Below the pieces are notes generated by a model that saw only the letters and a list, made by a program, of their open reading frames with translations, was not told where the DNA came from and searched no databases. The translations under genes and the position numbers were made by a program. Positions 31,040 to 38,952 of a stretch of DNA of 64,000 nt are shown here, in pieces (positions within the stretch are counted from its first letter, which is position 1; every line of letters starts with the position of its first letter). This DNA comes from Polycladidibacter hongkongensis (GTDB lineage Bacteria > Pseudomonadota > Alphaproteobacteria > Rhizobiales > Stappiaceae): contig NZ_LLWC01000022.1 in the NCBI RefSeq assembly GCF_001561995.1, forward strand, positions 496,001 through 560,000, given 5' to 3'.

Positions 31040-31399
31040 GCTGGCGAAAAAACCCACCTGTGAGAATCTGAAAACCAAAGCCCACAGAGTAACGCCCCGC
31101 GCCCTGCACTTTGTTAAACCTCCAACGCTTTCCAATGGTTTCAAGCAGTTACCAACAATCCCCACACAGCTTTTCGTTACCCACAGGCATCATGGGGAAA
31201 CACTGGGGAAAGCCTGTGCGCAGCCCGATGATAACTTGGGCACTGCCGTGGAAAGTCAACACTGCATGGTTCATCGTTCAAAAATTGGAAACACTTAGGC
31301 AATGATTACTGAAATTGTCCAGAAAAGCATTCACTCCTATTGTAGTTGCAACAGCCGCCACAATAAGAACCCGCGGCAACTCGTTAAGGAGAAAACGTA

Positions 31400-32140
31400 A
31401 TGTCCACCGCGATCCATCCAGACGCTCTGATCGTCAAACTCGCCGAAAGCCGCGGTCATGTTGATCATGGCTGGCTCCGTGCCGCCCATTCATTCAGCTT
31501 TGCCGACTATCACGACCCGCAAAACATCCATTTTTCCCAATTGCGCGTCATCAACGAAGACCACATCGCCCCCGGAGGTGGCTTCCCCACGCACCCGCAT
31601 CGGAACTTCGAGATTTTCACATACCCGCTTTCCGGCTCCATCGCCCATAAAGACAGCTTGGGCTCCGAAGGCACGGTGAAAGCAGGCGAGATCCAGTATA
31701 TGAGCGCCGGTCGTGGGGTGCACCACTCCGAATTCAACCCCTCAAGCAGCGAAGAAACGCATCTGCTGCAAATCTGGCTGATCCCAAACAAGACCGGCAC
31801 CGAACCACGTTATGAAGCCCGAGAGATCGCCTCTAAACTACAAAATGGCACACCACACCTCTTTCTCTCCCCCGATGGGCGGGAAGGCTCCATCGCCATG
31901 CAAAGCGATACATTCGTTTACGCCCTGCGCCTGCAAGATGAGAAGACCACCACAATGCAGGTTGCAGACGATCAAATCGCCTACATTCAAATTGCCAAAG
32001 GCGCTGCAAGCATCAACGGTATAACGCTAAAACAAGGGGACGCCCTGCAAGCCCTCGCATCAGGAGAGCTGAGCTTTTCCAACGGCGAGGAGGCTGAGCT
32101 CATTGTCTTTATGCTACCAGCCGAGCCTGAACAGCATTAA
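31400..32140 (+). CDS. Pirin family protein (YhhW-type bicupin)
   Basis: A 246-residue bicupin. The N-terminal cupin carries the metal-binding motif PGGGFPTHPHRNFEIFTY (the two His of HPH, then Glu) and the later AGRGVHHSE (His), and these four ligands are complete. Proteins of this type bind one metal ion, and some have quercetin 2,3-dioxygenase activity; the natural substrate is unknown. AAGGAG lies 8 bases before the ATG. A hairpin closes the gene before the ars cluster. The 360-bp upstream gap (31040-31399) carries a repeated TGGGGAAA and CACAGGC/GCCTGTG arms 31190-31221, of uncertain meaning. Confidence 0.87.
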   Translation: MSTAIHPDALIVKLAESRGHVDHGWLRAAHSFSFADYHDPQNIHFSQLRVINEDHIAPGGGFPTHPHRNFEIFTYPLSGSIAHKDSLGSEGTVKAGEIQYMSAGRGVHHSEFNPSSSEETHLLQIWLIPNKTGTEPRYEAREIASKLQNGTPHLFLSPDGREGSIAMQSDTFVYALRLQDEKTTTMQVADDQIAYIQIAKGAASINGITLKQGDALQALASGELSFSNGEEAELIVFMLPAEPEQH

Positions 32141-32163
32141 CAGCACCAAACGTTAATAAGAGC

Positions 32164-32187
32164 AAAGGCCACCCCTCCAAGGCCTTT
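32164..32187 (+). terminator. Hairpin after the pirin gene
   Basis: A stem AAAGGCC/GGCCTTT with a 10-base loop starts 23 bases after the pirin stop codon. No T run follows, so this is a weak terminator at best. Confidence 0.45.
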
Positions 32188-32203
32188 GCCTTAGACAAAC
32201 TTG

Positions 32204-32231
32204 CAACACTACAAATATTTTTGTAGTGTTG
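32204..32231. promoter_or_regulatory. ArsR operator: 28-bp inverted repeat
   Basis: Two perfect 12-bp arms, CAACACTACAAA and TTTGTAGTGTTG, separated by TATT, end 4 bases before the arsR start codon. This is the position and symmetry expected of an autoregulatory ArsR operator. The site covers the place where a Shine-Dalgarno site would be, and none is seen. Confidence 0.85.
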
Positions 32232-32235
32232 TGAG

Positions 32236-32604
32236 ATGAATGAAAACAGTGCCATCAGCGCGCTCAGCGCCCTTGCCCACAAAGACCGGCTCGCCGCGTT
32301 CCGGCTAATCCTGAAGCACAGCCCCAAGGGCTTGCCATCAGGTGAAGTGGCGCACCTACTCGCCATCGCACCCACGCGCATGTCATTCCATCTCACCACA
32401 CTGCAAAAGGCGGGTCTGCTCACCACGCACAAGCATGGCCGGCAAGTGTTTTACGCCCTGCACAACTCCACCATGCAATCCCTGCTGCATTTCCTAACGG
32501 AGAATTGCTGCAGTGCTGGGGATGAAACTTGCAGCACCAGCGATTGCCAGCTGGAACCCTGCGCACCGACCACACCACCTGATATCTTAAAATCATCGCT
32601 TTAG
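32236..32604 (+). CDS. arsR: ArsR-family arsenic-responsive repressor
   Basis: A 122-residue winged-helix repressor. The helix-turn-helix covers PSGEVAHLLAIAPTRMSFHL (about residues 34-53), with the wing near HKHGRQVFYAL. Metal ligands are not in the E. coli-type alpha-3 position; instead there is a Cys-rich tail with Cys91-Cys92 and Cys99, plus Cys104 and Cys109. That is like ArsR proteins that bind As(III) through a C-terminal Cys-Cys and a third Cys. It is the first gene of arsRCH, with its operator directly upstream and 12 bp to arsC. Confidence 0.9.
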   Translation: MNENSAISALSALAHKDRLAAFRLILKHSPKGLPSGEVAHLLAIAPTRMSFHLTTLQKAGLLTTHKHGRQVFYALHNSTMQSLLHFLTENCCSAGDETCSTSDCQLEPCAPTTPPDILKSSL

Positions 32605-32616
32605 AGGGACAAAGCC

Positions 32617-33021
32617 ATGCAAGCCACCATCTACCACAACCCAAAGTGCGGCACCTCGCGCAACACGCTCGCCATGCTCAAACAAGCAGGTATCACACCA
32701 ACTGTCATCGAGTATTTGCAAAACATGCCAGATCGCGCCACTCTGACCCAGCTCATCAAGGCAAGTGGCCTCACAGCGCGCCAATTCATGCGTGCCAAAG
32801 AAGCCCGCTTTAAAGAACTGGGCCTTCAAGGGGACAACTGGAGCGATGAAGAGTTGATTGGCTTCATGCTTGAAAATCCCATCCTGATGAACCGCCCTGT
32901 CGTCGTCACCGATCTGGGCACGCGCCAATGCCGTCCTTCTGAAGTCCTCCTGGAGATTCTGCCCGAAGGTGCGATTGCCAGCTTCACCAAAGAAGATGGC
33001 GAGCAGGTCACCGGCCGCTAG
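32617..33021 (+). CDS. arsC: Arsenate reductase, glutaredoxin-coupled
   Basis: A 134-residue protein of the E. coli plasmid ArsC type. The catalytic Cys11 is in HNPKCGTSRNTL, and the arginines of the substrate site fit ILMNRPVVVTDLGTRQCRP (about residues 88-106). It reduces As(V) to As(III) with glutathione and glutaredoxin in the cytosol. GAGGGA lies 8 bases before the ATG. It needs an As(III) exporter to be protective, and no arsB or acr3 is present in this cluster. Confidence 0.94.
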   Translation: MQATIYHNPKCGTSRNTLAMLKQAGITPTVIEYLQNMPDRATLTQLIKASGLTARQFMRAKEARFKELGLQGDNWSDEELIGFMLENPILMNRPVVVTDLGTRQCRPSEVLLEILPEGAIASFTKEDGEQVTGR

Positions 33022-33057
33022 CTCACTATTCGTCAAACACAACCGAGATAACCTAGA

Positions 33058-33783
33058 ATGAGCGCTCCCGACACCTCGAATATGCCAAATATAGAAGCCA
33101 GCTGCTTTCAGGAGATTGACAGGCAAGCCCTGCTTTCGCCGCAGATCAGCACACACAAACCGCGCATCCTGCTTCTGTACGGGTCACTGCGCAAGCGGTC
33201 CTTTTCCCGCCTATTAACGGAGGAAGCCGCACGCATCCTGCAAGCACTTGGCGCAGAAACGAAGACTTTCGACCCCTCCGGCCTGCCCCTGCCCGATGAT
33301 GCAGAGGCCGACCACCCCAAGGTGCAAGAGCTCCGCGAACTCATCATGTGGTCTGAAGGGCAGGTCTGGTGCTCTCCAGAGCGCCACGGCGCCATGACCG
33401 GCATTATGAAAACCATGATCGACTGGATCCCGCTCTCCCTCGGTGCCGTTCGCCCCTCACAAGGCAAAACGCTTGCGCTAATGCAAGTCTCCGGCGGATC
33501 GCAGAGCTTTAACGCACTGAACCAGATGCGGGTGCTGGGGCGTTGGATGCGGATGGTCACCATCCCGAACCAGTCTTCGGTGCCAAAAGCCTTCTTGGAG
33601 TTCGATGACGATAACCGCATGAAGCCCTCTTCCATGTATGACCGTGTGGTTGATGTGATGGAGGAACTGATGAAGTTCACCCTGCTCACACGAGATTGCT
33701 CGGATTACTTGGTTGATCGCTATTCCGAGCGCAAAGAAAGCGCGGCAGAGCTTTCCAAGCGTGTCAACCAACGCAGCATCTAG
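33058..33783 (+). CDS. arsH: Organoarsenical oxidase ArsH (NADPH-dependent FMN reductase)
   Basis: A 241-residue flavodoxin-fold protein with the FMN phosphate loop [10 protein letters not shown] (near residues 42-51) and the second FMN site [12 protein letters not shown] (near 102-113). An N-terminal extension of about 35 residues and the C-terminal [11 protein letters not shown] are typical of ArsH rather than of general NADPH-FMN reductases. ArsH oxidises trivalent methylarsenicals and so confers resistance to them. It is the last gene of arsRCH, 36 bp after arsC, followed by a terminator. Confidence 0.92.
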   Translation: MSAPDTSNMPNIEASCFQEIDRQALLSPQISTHKPRILLLYGSLRKRSFSRLLTEEAARILQALGAETKTFDPSGLPLPDDAEADHPKVQELRELIMWSEGQVWCSPERHGAMTGIMKTMIDWIPLSLGAVRPSQGKTLALMQVSGGSQSFNALNQMRVLGRWMRMVTIPNQSSVPKAFLEFDDDNRMKPSSMYDRVVDVMEELMKFTLLTRDCSDYLVDRYSERKESAAELSKRVNQRSI

Positions 33784-33810
33784 CAGCGCTAGACCCAAGT
33801 GTTTGACAAG

Positions 33811-33845
33811 GAAGCGGCAGCCCACGGGTTGCCGCTTTTCTTTAT
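33811..33845 (+). terminator. Terminator of the arsRCH operon
   Basis: Stem AAGCGGCA/TGCCGCTT with a 10-base loop, running into TTTTCTTTATT, about 28 bases after the arsH stop. Confidence 0.82.
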
Positions 33846-33890
33846 TCTCAAACAGAATGTAAAGAAGACCACTTAAACACCACTTGCTTA

Positions 33891-33937
33891 ATGGTATTTA
33901 ATTGGTATTATAATTTGCGATAGGAGAGATACCAATG
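33891..33937 (+). promoter_or_regulatory. Promoter and repeated GGTAT boxes of the GlcNAc operon
   Basis: A perfect -10 hexamer TATAAT is at 33909-33914. ATGGTAT (33891-33897) and TTGGTAT (33902-33908) are direct repeats 11 bp apart, just upstream of it, and the inverted copy ATACCAA (33929-33935) ends on the first base of the nagK start codon. AGGAG is at 33922-33926. GntR/NagR-type repressors bind such T/ATGGTAT half-sites, so this is the likely operator for the GntR protein encoded second in the operon. Confidence 0.72.
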
Positions 33938-34837
33938 AGTGACTCGCAAACCTACCTGCTGGGTATAGATGGAGGCGGCAGTGGCTGCCGCGCCGCACTT
34001 GCACAGGCCAATGGCGCGCTCTTAGCAACCGCAAGCGCCGGCCCTGCCAACATTGTTTCCGATCAAGCTGGCGCTTTGGCCGCTATTCGTTTCTGTGCAC
34101 AAGAAGCGCTCGCGCAGGCAGGCATTGATCAACGCGCGCTCGCCAACTGCTACGCGGTCCTTGGGCTCGCTGGTGTCAACGTGCTAACCGCTGCCCAAAA
34201 GCAAAGCCTCGCCGCACAGCTTCCCTTTGGCCGCAGCCTGTTTGTTTCCGATGCTCTAGTAGCCTTGGAAGGCGCGCACGGCCCCAATGATGGCATCATC
34301 GCCATCCTCGGCACAGGCTCTGCCCTGCTTCGTCGCGAAGCAGACGAGTGCCAATTGATGGGCGGCTGGGGCTTCACCGCAGGCGATCAAGCCAGTGGCG
34401 CCCGCATGAGCCTTGCAGTACTGGAAGCAACCCTGCTTGCCCATGATGGATTGCGCCCCCACTCTGCTCTCACCGAAACCATGCTTGCCCGCTTTGGCAA
34501 CAACGCAGAAGAGCTGGCTACGTTTACACGCCGCGCCAGCCCGAAAGAGATAGCCGCGCTTATGCCGTTGATCCTGCCCTTCGCCGAACAAAAAGACCCG
34601 CTTGTCATTGAAGTTCTCCAACAGCATGCGGATTATCTGGCAAGAGCAATCACCACACTGTCGAAAAACAGCGCCCTGCCTGTTGCCATGCTTGGCAGTA
34701 TCAGCTGCTTTCTCGCACCATACTTACCGCAAGAGTTACAAGACAGGCTGCTGACCCCGAAAGGCGACGCTGTCGCTGGCGCACTCTCCTTGGCCAAGCG
34801 CTGTCTTTTAGGGACGGACAAAGGGGCGCACCCATGA
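33935..34837 (+). CDS. N-acetylglucosamine kinase (BadF/BadG family)
   Basis: A 300-residue ASKHA kinase. The phosphate-1 loop LGIDGGGSGCRAAL is at about residues 9-22; ILGTGSALL and MGGWGFTAGDQASGARM carry the phosphate-2 loop and sugar-contact region typical of eukaryote-like GlcNAc kinases in bacteria. It would phosphorylate GlcNAc to GlcNAc-6-phosphate, the substrate of the deacetylase three genes downstream. It is first in a four-gene operon and overlaps the regulator gene by 4 bases (ATGA). Confidence 0.85.
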   Translation: MSDSQTYLLGIDGGGSGCRAALAQANGALLATASAGPANIVSDQAGALAAIRFCAQEALAQAGIDQRALANCYAVLGLAGVNVLTAAQKQSLAAQLPFGRSLFVSDALVALEGAHGPNDGIIAILGTGSALLRREADECQLMGGWGFTAGDQASGARMSLAVLEATLLAHDGLRPHSALTETMLARFGNNAEELATFTRRASPKEIAALMPLILPFAEQKDPLVIEVLQQHADYLARAITTLSKNSALPVAMLGSISCFLAPYLPQELQDRLLTPKGDAVAGALSLAKRCLLGTDKGAHP

Positions 34838-35622
34838 GTAAGACCGGCGTTCACACCGATCCTCATGCCATTAGCAAGATCTTCGCGCGGGAAACCTGGG
34901 GCGCAGAAGGTGGCCCGCTCTACCTGCAGCTGGTTGGCCGTATCACCACCGGCATTCACACAGGCGCACTGCCCCATGGCGCGGCTTTGCCAACCGAGCG
35001 TGATCTTGCCAATATGACAGAGGTTTCCCGCGTCACAGTCCGCAAGGCGATTGCAGAATTAGTCAATCAAGGTGTTTTGGTGCAGCGCCAAGGCTCGGGC
35101 ACGTTCGTCGCACCCAAAGTCGAGCAGCTCGATCAGTCACTGGCTTCTCTTACCTCGTTTTCGCAGGAAATGGCCGCACGAGGAAAAACTGTCTCCAGTA
35201 AGTGGCTGCAGCGCTCTGTGACCCGCGCCAGTTCTGAAGAGGCTCTAGCCTTAACCTTGCCTACGGCGGCCCCCGTCGTCCGCCTTTCCCGCTTGCGCTT
35301 GGCAGATGGTGTGCCCCTCGCGCACGAGGTCTCGGCCCTTCCCGTCGACGCCGTGCCAGACCCACTTGCCATCAAAAGCTCGCTCTACGATTACCTGAAG
35401 GAACAAGACGCCCCTCCGGTACGCGCTGTGCAGCGTATCTCCGCGATCATGTTGTCCGAACCCATAGCCACCCAGCTGCAATTACCAACTGTGCAGCCAG
35501 CGCTGCATATCGAGCGCATCGCCTATCTGGCCGATGGCCGCCCGATTGAACGCACCTGCTCCATTTACCGTGCAGACGCCTACAACTTTGTTGTCGAGCT
35601 TGATATCTCCGGAAAAAACTAG
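34834..35622 (+). CDS. GntR/HutC-family regulator, likely NagR
   Basis: A 262-residue repressor. The GntR winged helix covers about residues 28-95 (LPTERDLANMTEVSRVTVRKAI, then GSGTFVAPK). A UTRA ligand-binding domain follows, with LRLADGVPLAHEVSALP and IERIAYLADGRPIERTCSIYRAD. UTRA domains of NagR/YvoA bind GlcN-6-P or GlcNAc-6-P. Its place inside a nag operon and the repeated half-sites in front of the operon support local control. The start overlaps the kinase stop codon. Confidence 0.88.
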   Translation: MSKTGVHTDPHAISKIFARETWGAEGGPLYLQLVGRITTGIHTGALPHGAALPTERDLANMTEVSRVTVRKAIAELVNQGVLVQRQGSGTFVAPKVEQLDQSLASLTSFSQEMAARGKTVSSKWLQRSVTRASSEEALALTLPTAAPVVRLSRLRLADGVPLAHEVSALPVDAVPDPLAIKSSLYDYLKEQDAPPVRAVQRISAIMLSEPIATQLQLPTVQPALHIERIAYLADGRPIERTCSIYRADAYNFVVELDISGKN

Positions 35623-35656
35623 CCACCCTCCCACTGTGTTGCGAAGGAATAGCCCC

Positions 35657-36682
35657 ATGACCACCACCCACATGCGCCGCGAAGTTGAAGAAATTCCGGC
35701 CCGCGTTGCCCAGCTGCTCACCGAAGGCGCTGATGCGATTACCGCAGCCTCGGATAATCTGAAAAGCGCGGATCCCAAATTTCTCGTCTCTATTGCCCGT
35801 GGCTCTTCAGATCATGCCGCGCTCTATCTCAAATATGCCTTCGAACTACTGGCAGGCCTGCCCGTTGCCTCCATCGGCCCCTCTGTCGCCTCAATCTATG
35901 ATGCCCCGCTGAAACTTCGGGACGCTGGCTGTATCGCCATCTCCCAATCAGGCGCCAGCACCGACATTGTCGCTCTAGCAAAAGCAGCACGTGAAAGCGG
36001 CGCCCCGGCCATCGCAATCACCAACAACAGCCAGTCAGACCTTGCCAAGACCTGCTCTTCAACGCTCGACATTCTCGCCGGACCGGAGCTGTCGGTTGCC
36101 GCCACCAAAACCTATGTCAACTCCATCATCGCCGGTCTTGCTACGCTTGCTGAGTTTACCGGAGACGCTGCGCTGAAAAACGCCCTTGCCGCTCTGCCCG
36201 ACCAGCTGCAAAAAGCCATCTCTTGCGATTGGAGCGCACTAACCAAGCCAGTGGCAGAAGCCAGCTCGCTCTACATTATTGGTCGCGGTCCCGGCTTTGC
36301 TGTTGCCCATGAGGCGGCGCTCAAGTTCAAGGAAACCTCCTCAAAGCACGCAGAGGCCTACTCCTCCGCCGAAGTACTGCATGGGCCGGTCTCCATCGCC
36401 GATCAGGCTTTCCCAGTACTCGCGCTCGCCTCGCGCGATGCCGCGGAAGCATCCCTGATGCAAACAATGGGCCGCATCGCCGAGCAACAGGCCAATGTCT
36501 TCGCGACCTCTGAAATCGAGGTCGCGGGCACCCGCCTGCCATTTATCGCCACAGGCCATCCGCTCACCGACCCGCTGTCGCTTGTCGTCTCGTTCTATAG
36601 CTTCATTGAAGGGTTTTCTCGCCATGTTGGCTATAACCCTGACACACCCAAACACCTGAAAAAAGTAACGGTGACCCGCTAA
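35657..36682 (+). CDS. SIS-domain glucosamine-6-phosphate deaminase (NagB-II type)
   Basis: A 341-residue protein with two SIS domains like the isomerase half of GlmS but with no glutaminase domain. The first SIS domain has IARGSSDHAALYLKY and ISQSGASTDIVALA (sugar-phosphate loop); the second has IIGRGPGFAVAHEAALKFKE followed by HGPVSI. In proteobacterial nag operons such NagB-II proteins convert GlcN-6-P to fructose-6-P and ammonia. The start at 35657 (MTTTHMRREV) has AAGGAA upstream and replaces a longer frame beginning inside the previous gene. Its stop overlaps the nagA start (TAATG). Confidence 0.88.
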   Translation: MTTTHMRREVEEIPARVAQLLTEGADAITAASDNLKSADPKFLVSIARGSSDHAALYLKYAFELLAGLPVASIGPSVASIYDAPLKLRDAGCIAISQSGASTDIVALAKAARESGAPAIAITNNSQSDLAKTCSSTLDILAGPELSVAATKTYVNSIIAGLATLAEFTGDAALKNALAALPDQLQKAISCDWSALTKPVAEASSLYIIGRGPGFAVAHEAALKFKETSSKHAEAYSSAEVLHGPVSIADQAFPVLALASRDAAEASLMQTMGRIAEQQANVFATSEIEVAGTRLPFIATGHPLTDPLSLVVSFYSFIEGFSRHVGYNPDTPKHLKKVTVTR

Positions 36683-37842
36683 TGACAGCGCACCCGACAA
36701 CAGCTTTCACCGGTGCCGATATCTTCACCGGCCACACAACACTCAGCGGCCAAGCCCTGCTCATGCAGATGGGCAAAATCACAGGTTTTTGCCCTGCCGA
36801 TCAGTTGCCGCAAAACGCGAAAAAGATCGAGTTGCAAGGCGGCCTGCTTGCTCCGGGCTTCATAGATCTGCAAGTGAATGGCGGCGGCGGTGTGCTGCTC
36901 AACGAAGCGCCCTGCGCAGAAGGCCTTGCGACAATTTGCAAGGCTCACGCCCCTTTGGGCACCACCGCACTCCTGCCAACCCTGATCACCGATAGTCCGC
37001 AGGTAAATGCCGCCACCCGCGCCGCAGCGCGTGAAGCCTTGGCAAACGATACCCTGGGTTTTCTTGGCCTGCACTTGGAGGGACCGCATCTTTCCATTGC
37101 CAAGCGCGGTGCCCATGCTGAAGAGCTGGTACGCCCCATGAAAGAGCAGGACCTGCAAAACCTCATCGCTTTGAAGCAAGACCTGCCGGTTCTCATGGTA
37201 ACTGTCGCACCGGAAAATGTCAGTGATGAGCAAATCCGCCGCTTAAGCGAGGCTGGTATCTATGTAAGCCTTGGCCACTCCACCGCCGGTTTTGCCCGCA
37301 CAAGCGAGGCACTGGCGGCAGGCGCGCGCGGCGTCACCCATTTGTTCAACGCCATGACTGGCCTTGGACACCGCGAACCCGGCATGGTTGGTGCAGCTCT
37401 GAGCAACGGCGCGGCATGGGCGGGGCTGATTGCCGATGGCTATCACGTGCAAAAAGAAATGCTCAATCTTGCCTTGCGCGCCAAGCAAGGCCCCGCGAAG
37501 ATCTTTCTTGTAACCGATGCCATGTCCACCATCGGCACGGATATGGATCACTTCACCTTGAACGGTCGGCGCATCAACCGCGCAGACGGAAGGCTCACTC
37601 TGGAAAATGGCACCCTCGCCGGCGCGGATCTGGACATGATTAGCGCGGTCCGTTTCGTGATCAACGAACTTGGGCTAAGCAAAGAGGAAGCCTTGCGCAT
37701 GGCCTCGCTCTACCCCGCGCAGGCAATCGGCTTGTCAGCAACTCTCGGCCAATTCAGCGAAGGCGCGGACGCCAGTATCCTGCACTTGAGCTATGACATG
37801 CAGATCAATGCCGTCTGGATCAAAGGCGAGCAAGCCGCGTAA
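36682..37842 (+). CDS. nagA: N-acetylglucosamine-6-phosphate deacetylase
   Basis: A 386-residue amidohydrolase. GFIDLQVNGGGG (about 59-70), LGLHLEGPHL with the metal-binding Glu, LGHSTAGFARTSEALAAGA and VTHLFNAMTGLGHREPG with His ligands, and VTDAMSTIGTDM with the catalytic Asp are all present. It removes acetate from GlcNAc-6-P to give GlcN-6-P for the deaminase encoded just before it. It is the last gene of the operon. No transporter gene is in this operon, so GlcNAc uptake must be encoded elsewhere. Confidence 0.94.
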   Translation: MTAHPTTAFTGADIFTGHTTLSGQALLMQMGKITGFCPADQLPQNAKKIELQGGLLAPGFIDLQVNGGGGVLLNEAPCAEGLATICKAHAPLGTTALLPTLITDSPQVNAATRAAAREALANDTLGFLGLHLEGPHLSIAKRGAHAEELVRPMKEQDLQNLIALKQDLPVLMVTVAPENVSDEQIRRLSEAGIYVSLGHSTAGFARTSEALAAGARGVTHLFNAMTGLGHREPGMVGAALSNGAAWAGLIADGYHVQKEMLNLALRAKQGPAKIFLVTDAMSTIGTDMDHFTLNGRRINRADGRLTLENGTLAGADLDMISAVRFVINELGLSKEEALRMASLYPAQAIGLSATLGQFSEGADASILHLSYDMQINAVWIKGEQAA

Positions 37843-37878
37843 AAGCACATCATCGGCAAAGGGGCCCAAGCAAACACG

Positions 37879-38829
37879 TCACTCGTGCCCCTTTGCCGCC
37901 TTCTCTTTGAGTTTTTGCAGCTGTTCCTTGTATTGCTCGCAAGGGTCTTCGCTGGCCACGGCGCGGGTAAACCACACATAGTCCGCCAGCCCTTTCGCAA
38001 CCTCCAGATAATCGCTGGCTCTCAGTTTTCCCTCACGCACTTCCAGTGGAGAAACCACACGTGTCCCCTCCAGTGGCAGAAAGTGTGGCACCCCACGATC
38101 TTTGCGCACATGCCCGTTGCCCGCAATCAGCACCGCGCCAGATCGCTCTGCCGCGCGCATTTCCTTCGCCATCAACGCATCCTTTAGCCGCTGCATCGCC
38201 ACCATCGGCGCCATATGCTCGGGCGGAACCATCTGGCAATGCGAAACCACCAACTCCTCCACCAAATCCGCCTGCTGACTGTCGCTGTATGCTCGCTCCC
38301 AGCGCAGGCCCTGCGCATCCTCCGGCGGCGTCCCTCTGGCAACGCTCTTGAGTGCCTCGCGGGTTGGCCCACCAGCCACAATGGGCAGCTTGGCGGCCAT
38401 CGCCACTTCGAAAACCGGCGCATACATCGCAAAATCTGGCCACCCGCGCTCCTCCCAGCGCAGCGCCTTACCCAGCCCCGCCATATCATCAGCAAAGCCA
38501 CCCTGCGCAATCGCTTGGATCACCGTGTTTGAGGCGCTATCGAGCATCTCAAAAACCACACGCGGCGGCCGCTCACCCTGTGCAATTGCCGCAAGCAACC
38601 GTGCCTGAATGTCATGATGGCGCGGGTTGTCGTGTTTTTCTCCCAGCAACACATAGCGATAAGGCAGAAGGGCAGCGCCGAGCTCATCTTCAGTTACCGC
38701 TACGCCTGCATTCACATCCCAAATCACATCGTTAAGGGGATGCGGTTGCTGGGCCAGTCCCGCTCCGGCCACGTTCACCATCATGAGGCCACTCAACGCC
38801 GCAACCAGTTTTACCATCTGCCTCATCAT
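37879..38829 (-). CDS. ChaN-like (haem/iron-regulated) secreted protein
   Basis: A 316-residue protein with a signal peptide (residues 1 to about 26, ending AGAGLA). The mature part matches the ChaN-like domain: YVLLGEKHDNPRHH (about 57-70), FEMLDS, and GNGHVRKDRGVP near the C-terminus, with the conserved Glu and His positions. The Campylobacter ChaN binds haem as a lipoprotein, but here no lipobox Cys is visible, so the protein is probably periplasmic. The start was set at the double ATG at 38829 with AGGA upstream; a longer frame starts at 38910. Function in iron metabolism is inferred from the family only. Confidence 0.78.
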   Translation of the reverse strand: MMRQMVKLVAALSGLMMVNVAGAGLAQQPHPLNDVIWDVNAGVAVTEDELGAALLPYRYVLLGEKHDNPRHHDIQARLLAAIAQGERPPRVVFEMLDSASNTVIQAIAQGGFADDMAGLGKALRWEERGWPDFAMYAPVFEVAMAAKLPIVAGGPTREALKSVARGTPPEDAQGLRWERAYSDSQQADLVEELVVSHCQMVPPEHMAPMVAMQRLKDALMAKEMRAAERSGAVLIAGNGHVRKDRGVPHFLPLEGTRVVSPLEVREGKLRASDYLEVAKGLADYVWFTRAVASEDPCEQYKEQLQKLKEKAAKGHE

Positions 38830-38896
38830 TGCATTCCTAATAACGCCTACAAACATGACTTGTTGATTTAACTTATCGCATGCCCCCTCGCAAAGC

Positions 38897-38929
38897 AAAA
38901 AGGGCGACACATATGTGCCGCCCTTTTTT
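38897..38929 (-). terminator. Terminator after the NCS1 permease gene
   Basis: GGGCG and CGCCC arms extended by the palindromic CACATATGTG form one long stem with a T run on both strands. It begins 24 bases after the stop of the NCS1 permease gene (minus strand). Confidence 0.85.
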
Positions 38930-38952
38930 CCAAAATTACTCAGTTTTTTAAG

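Noticed and set aside
31190-31221. CACAGGC...GCCTGTG arms and repeated TGGGGAAA upstream of the pirin gene
   Set aside because: Short arms with a wide spacer and no T run; likely chance.
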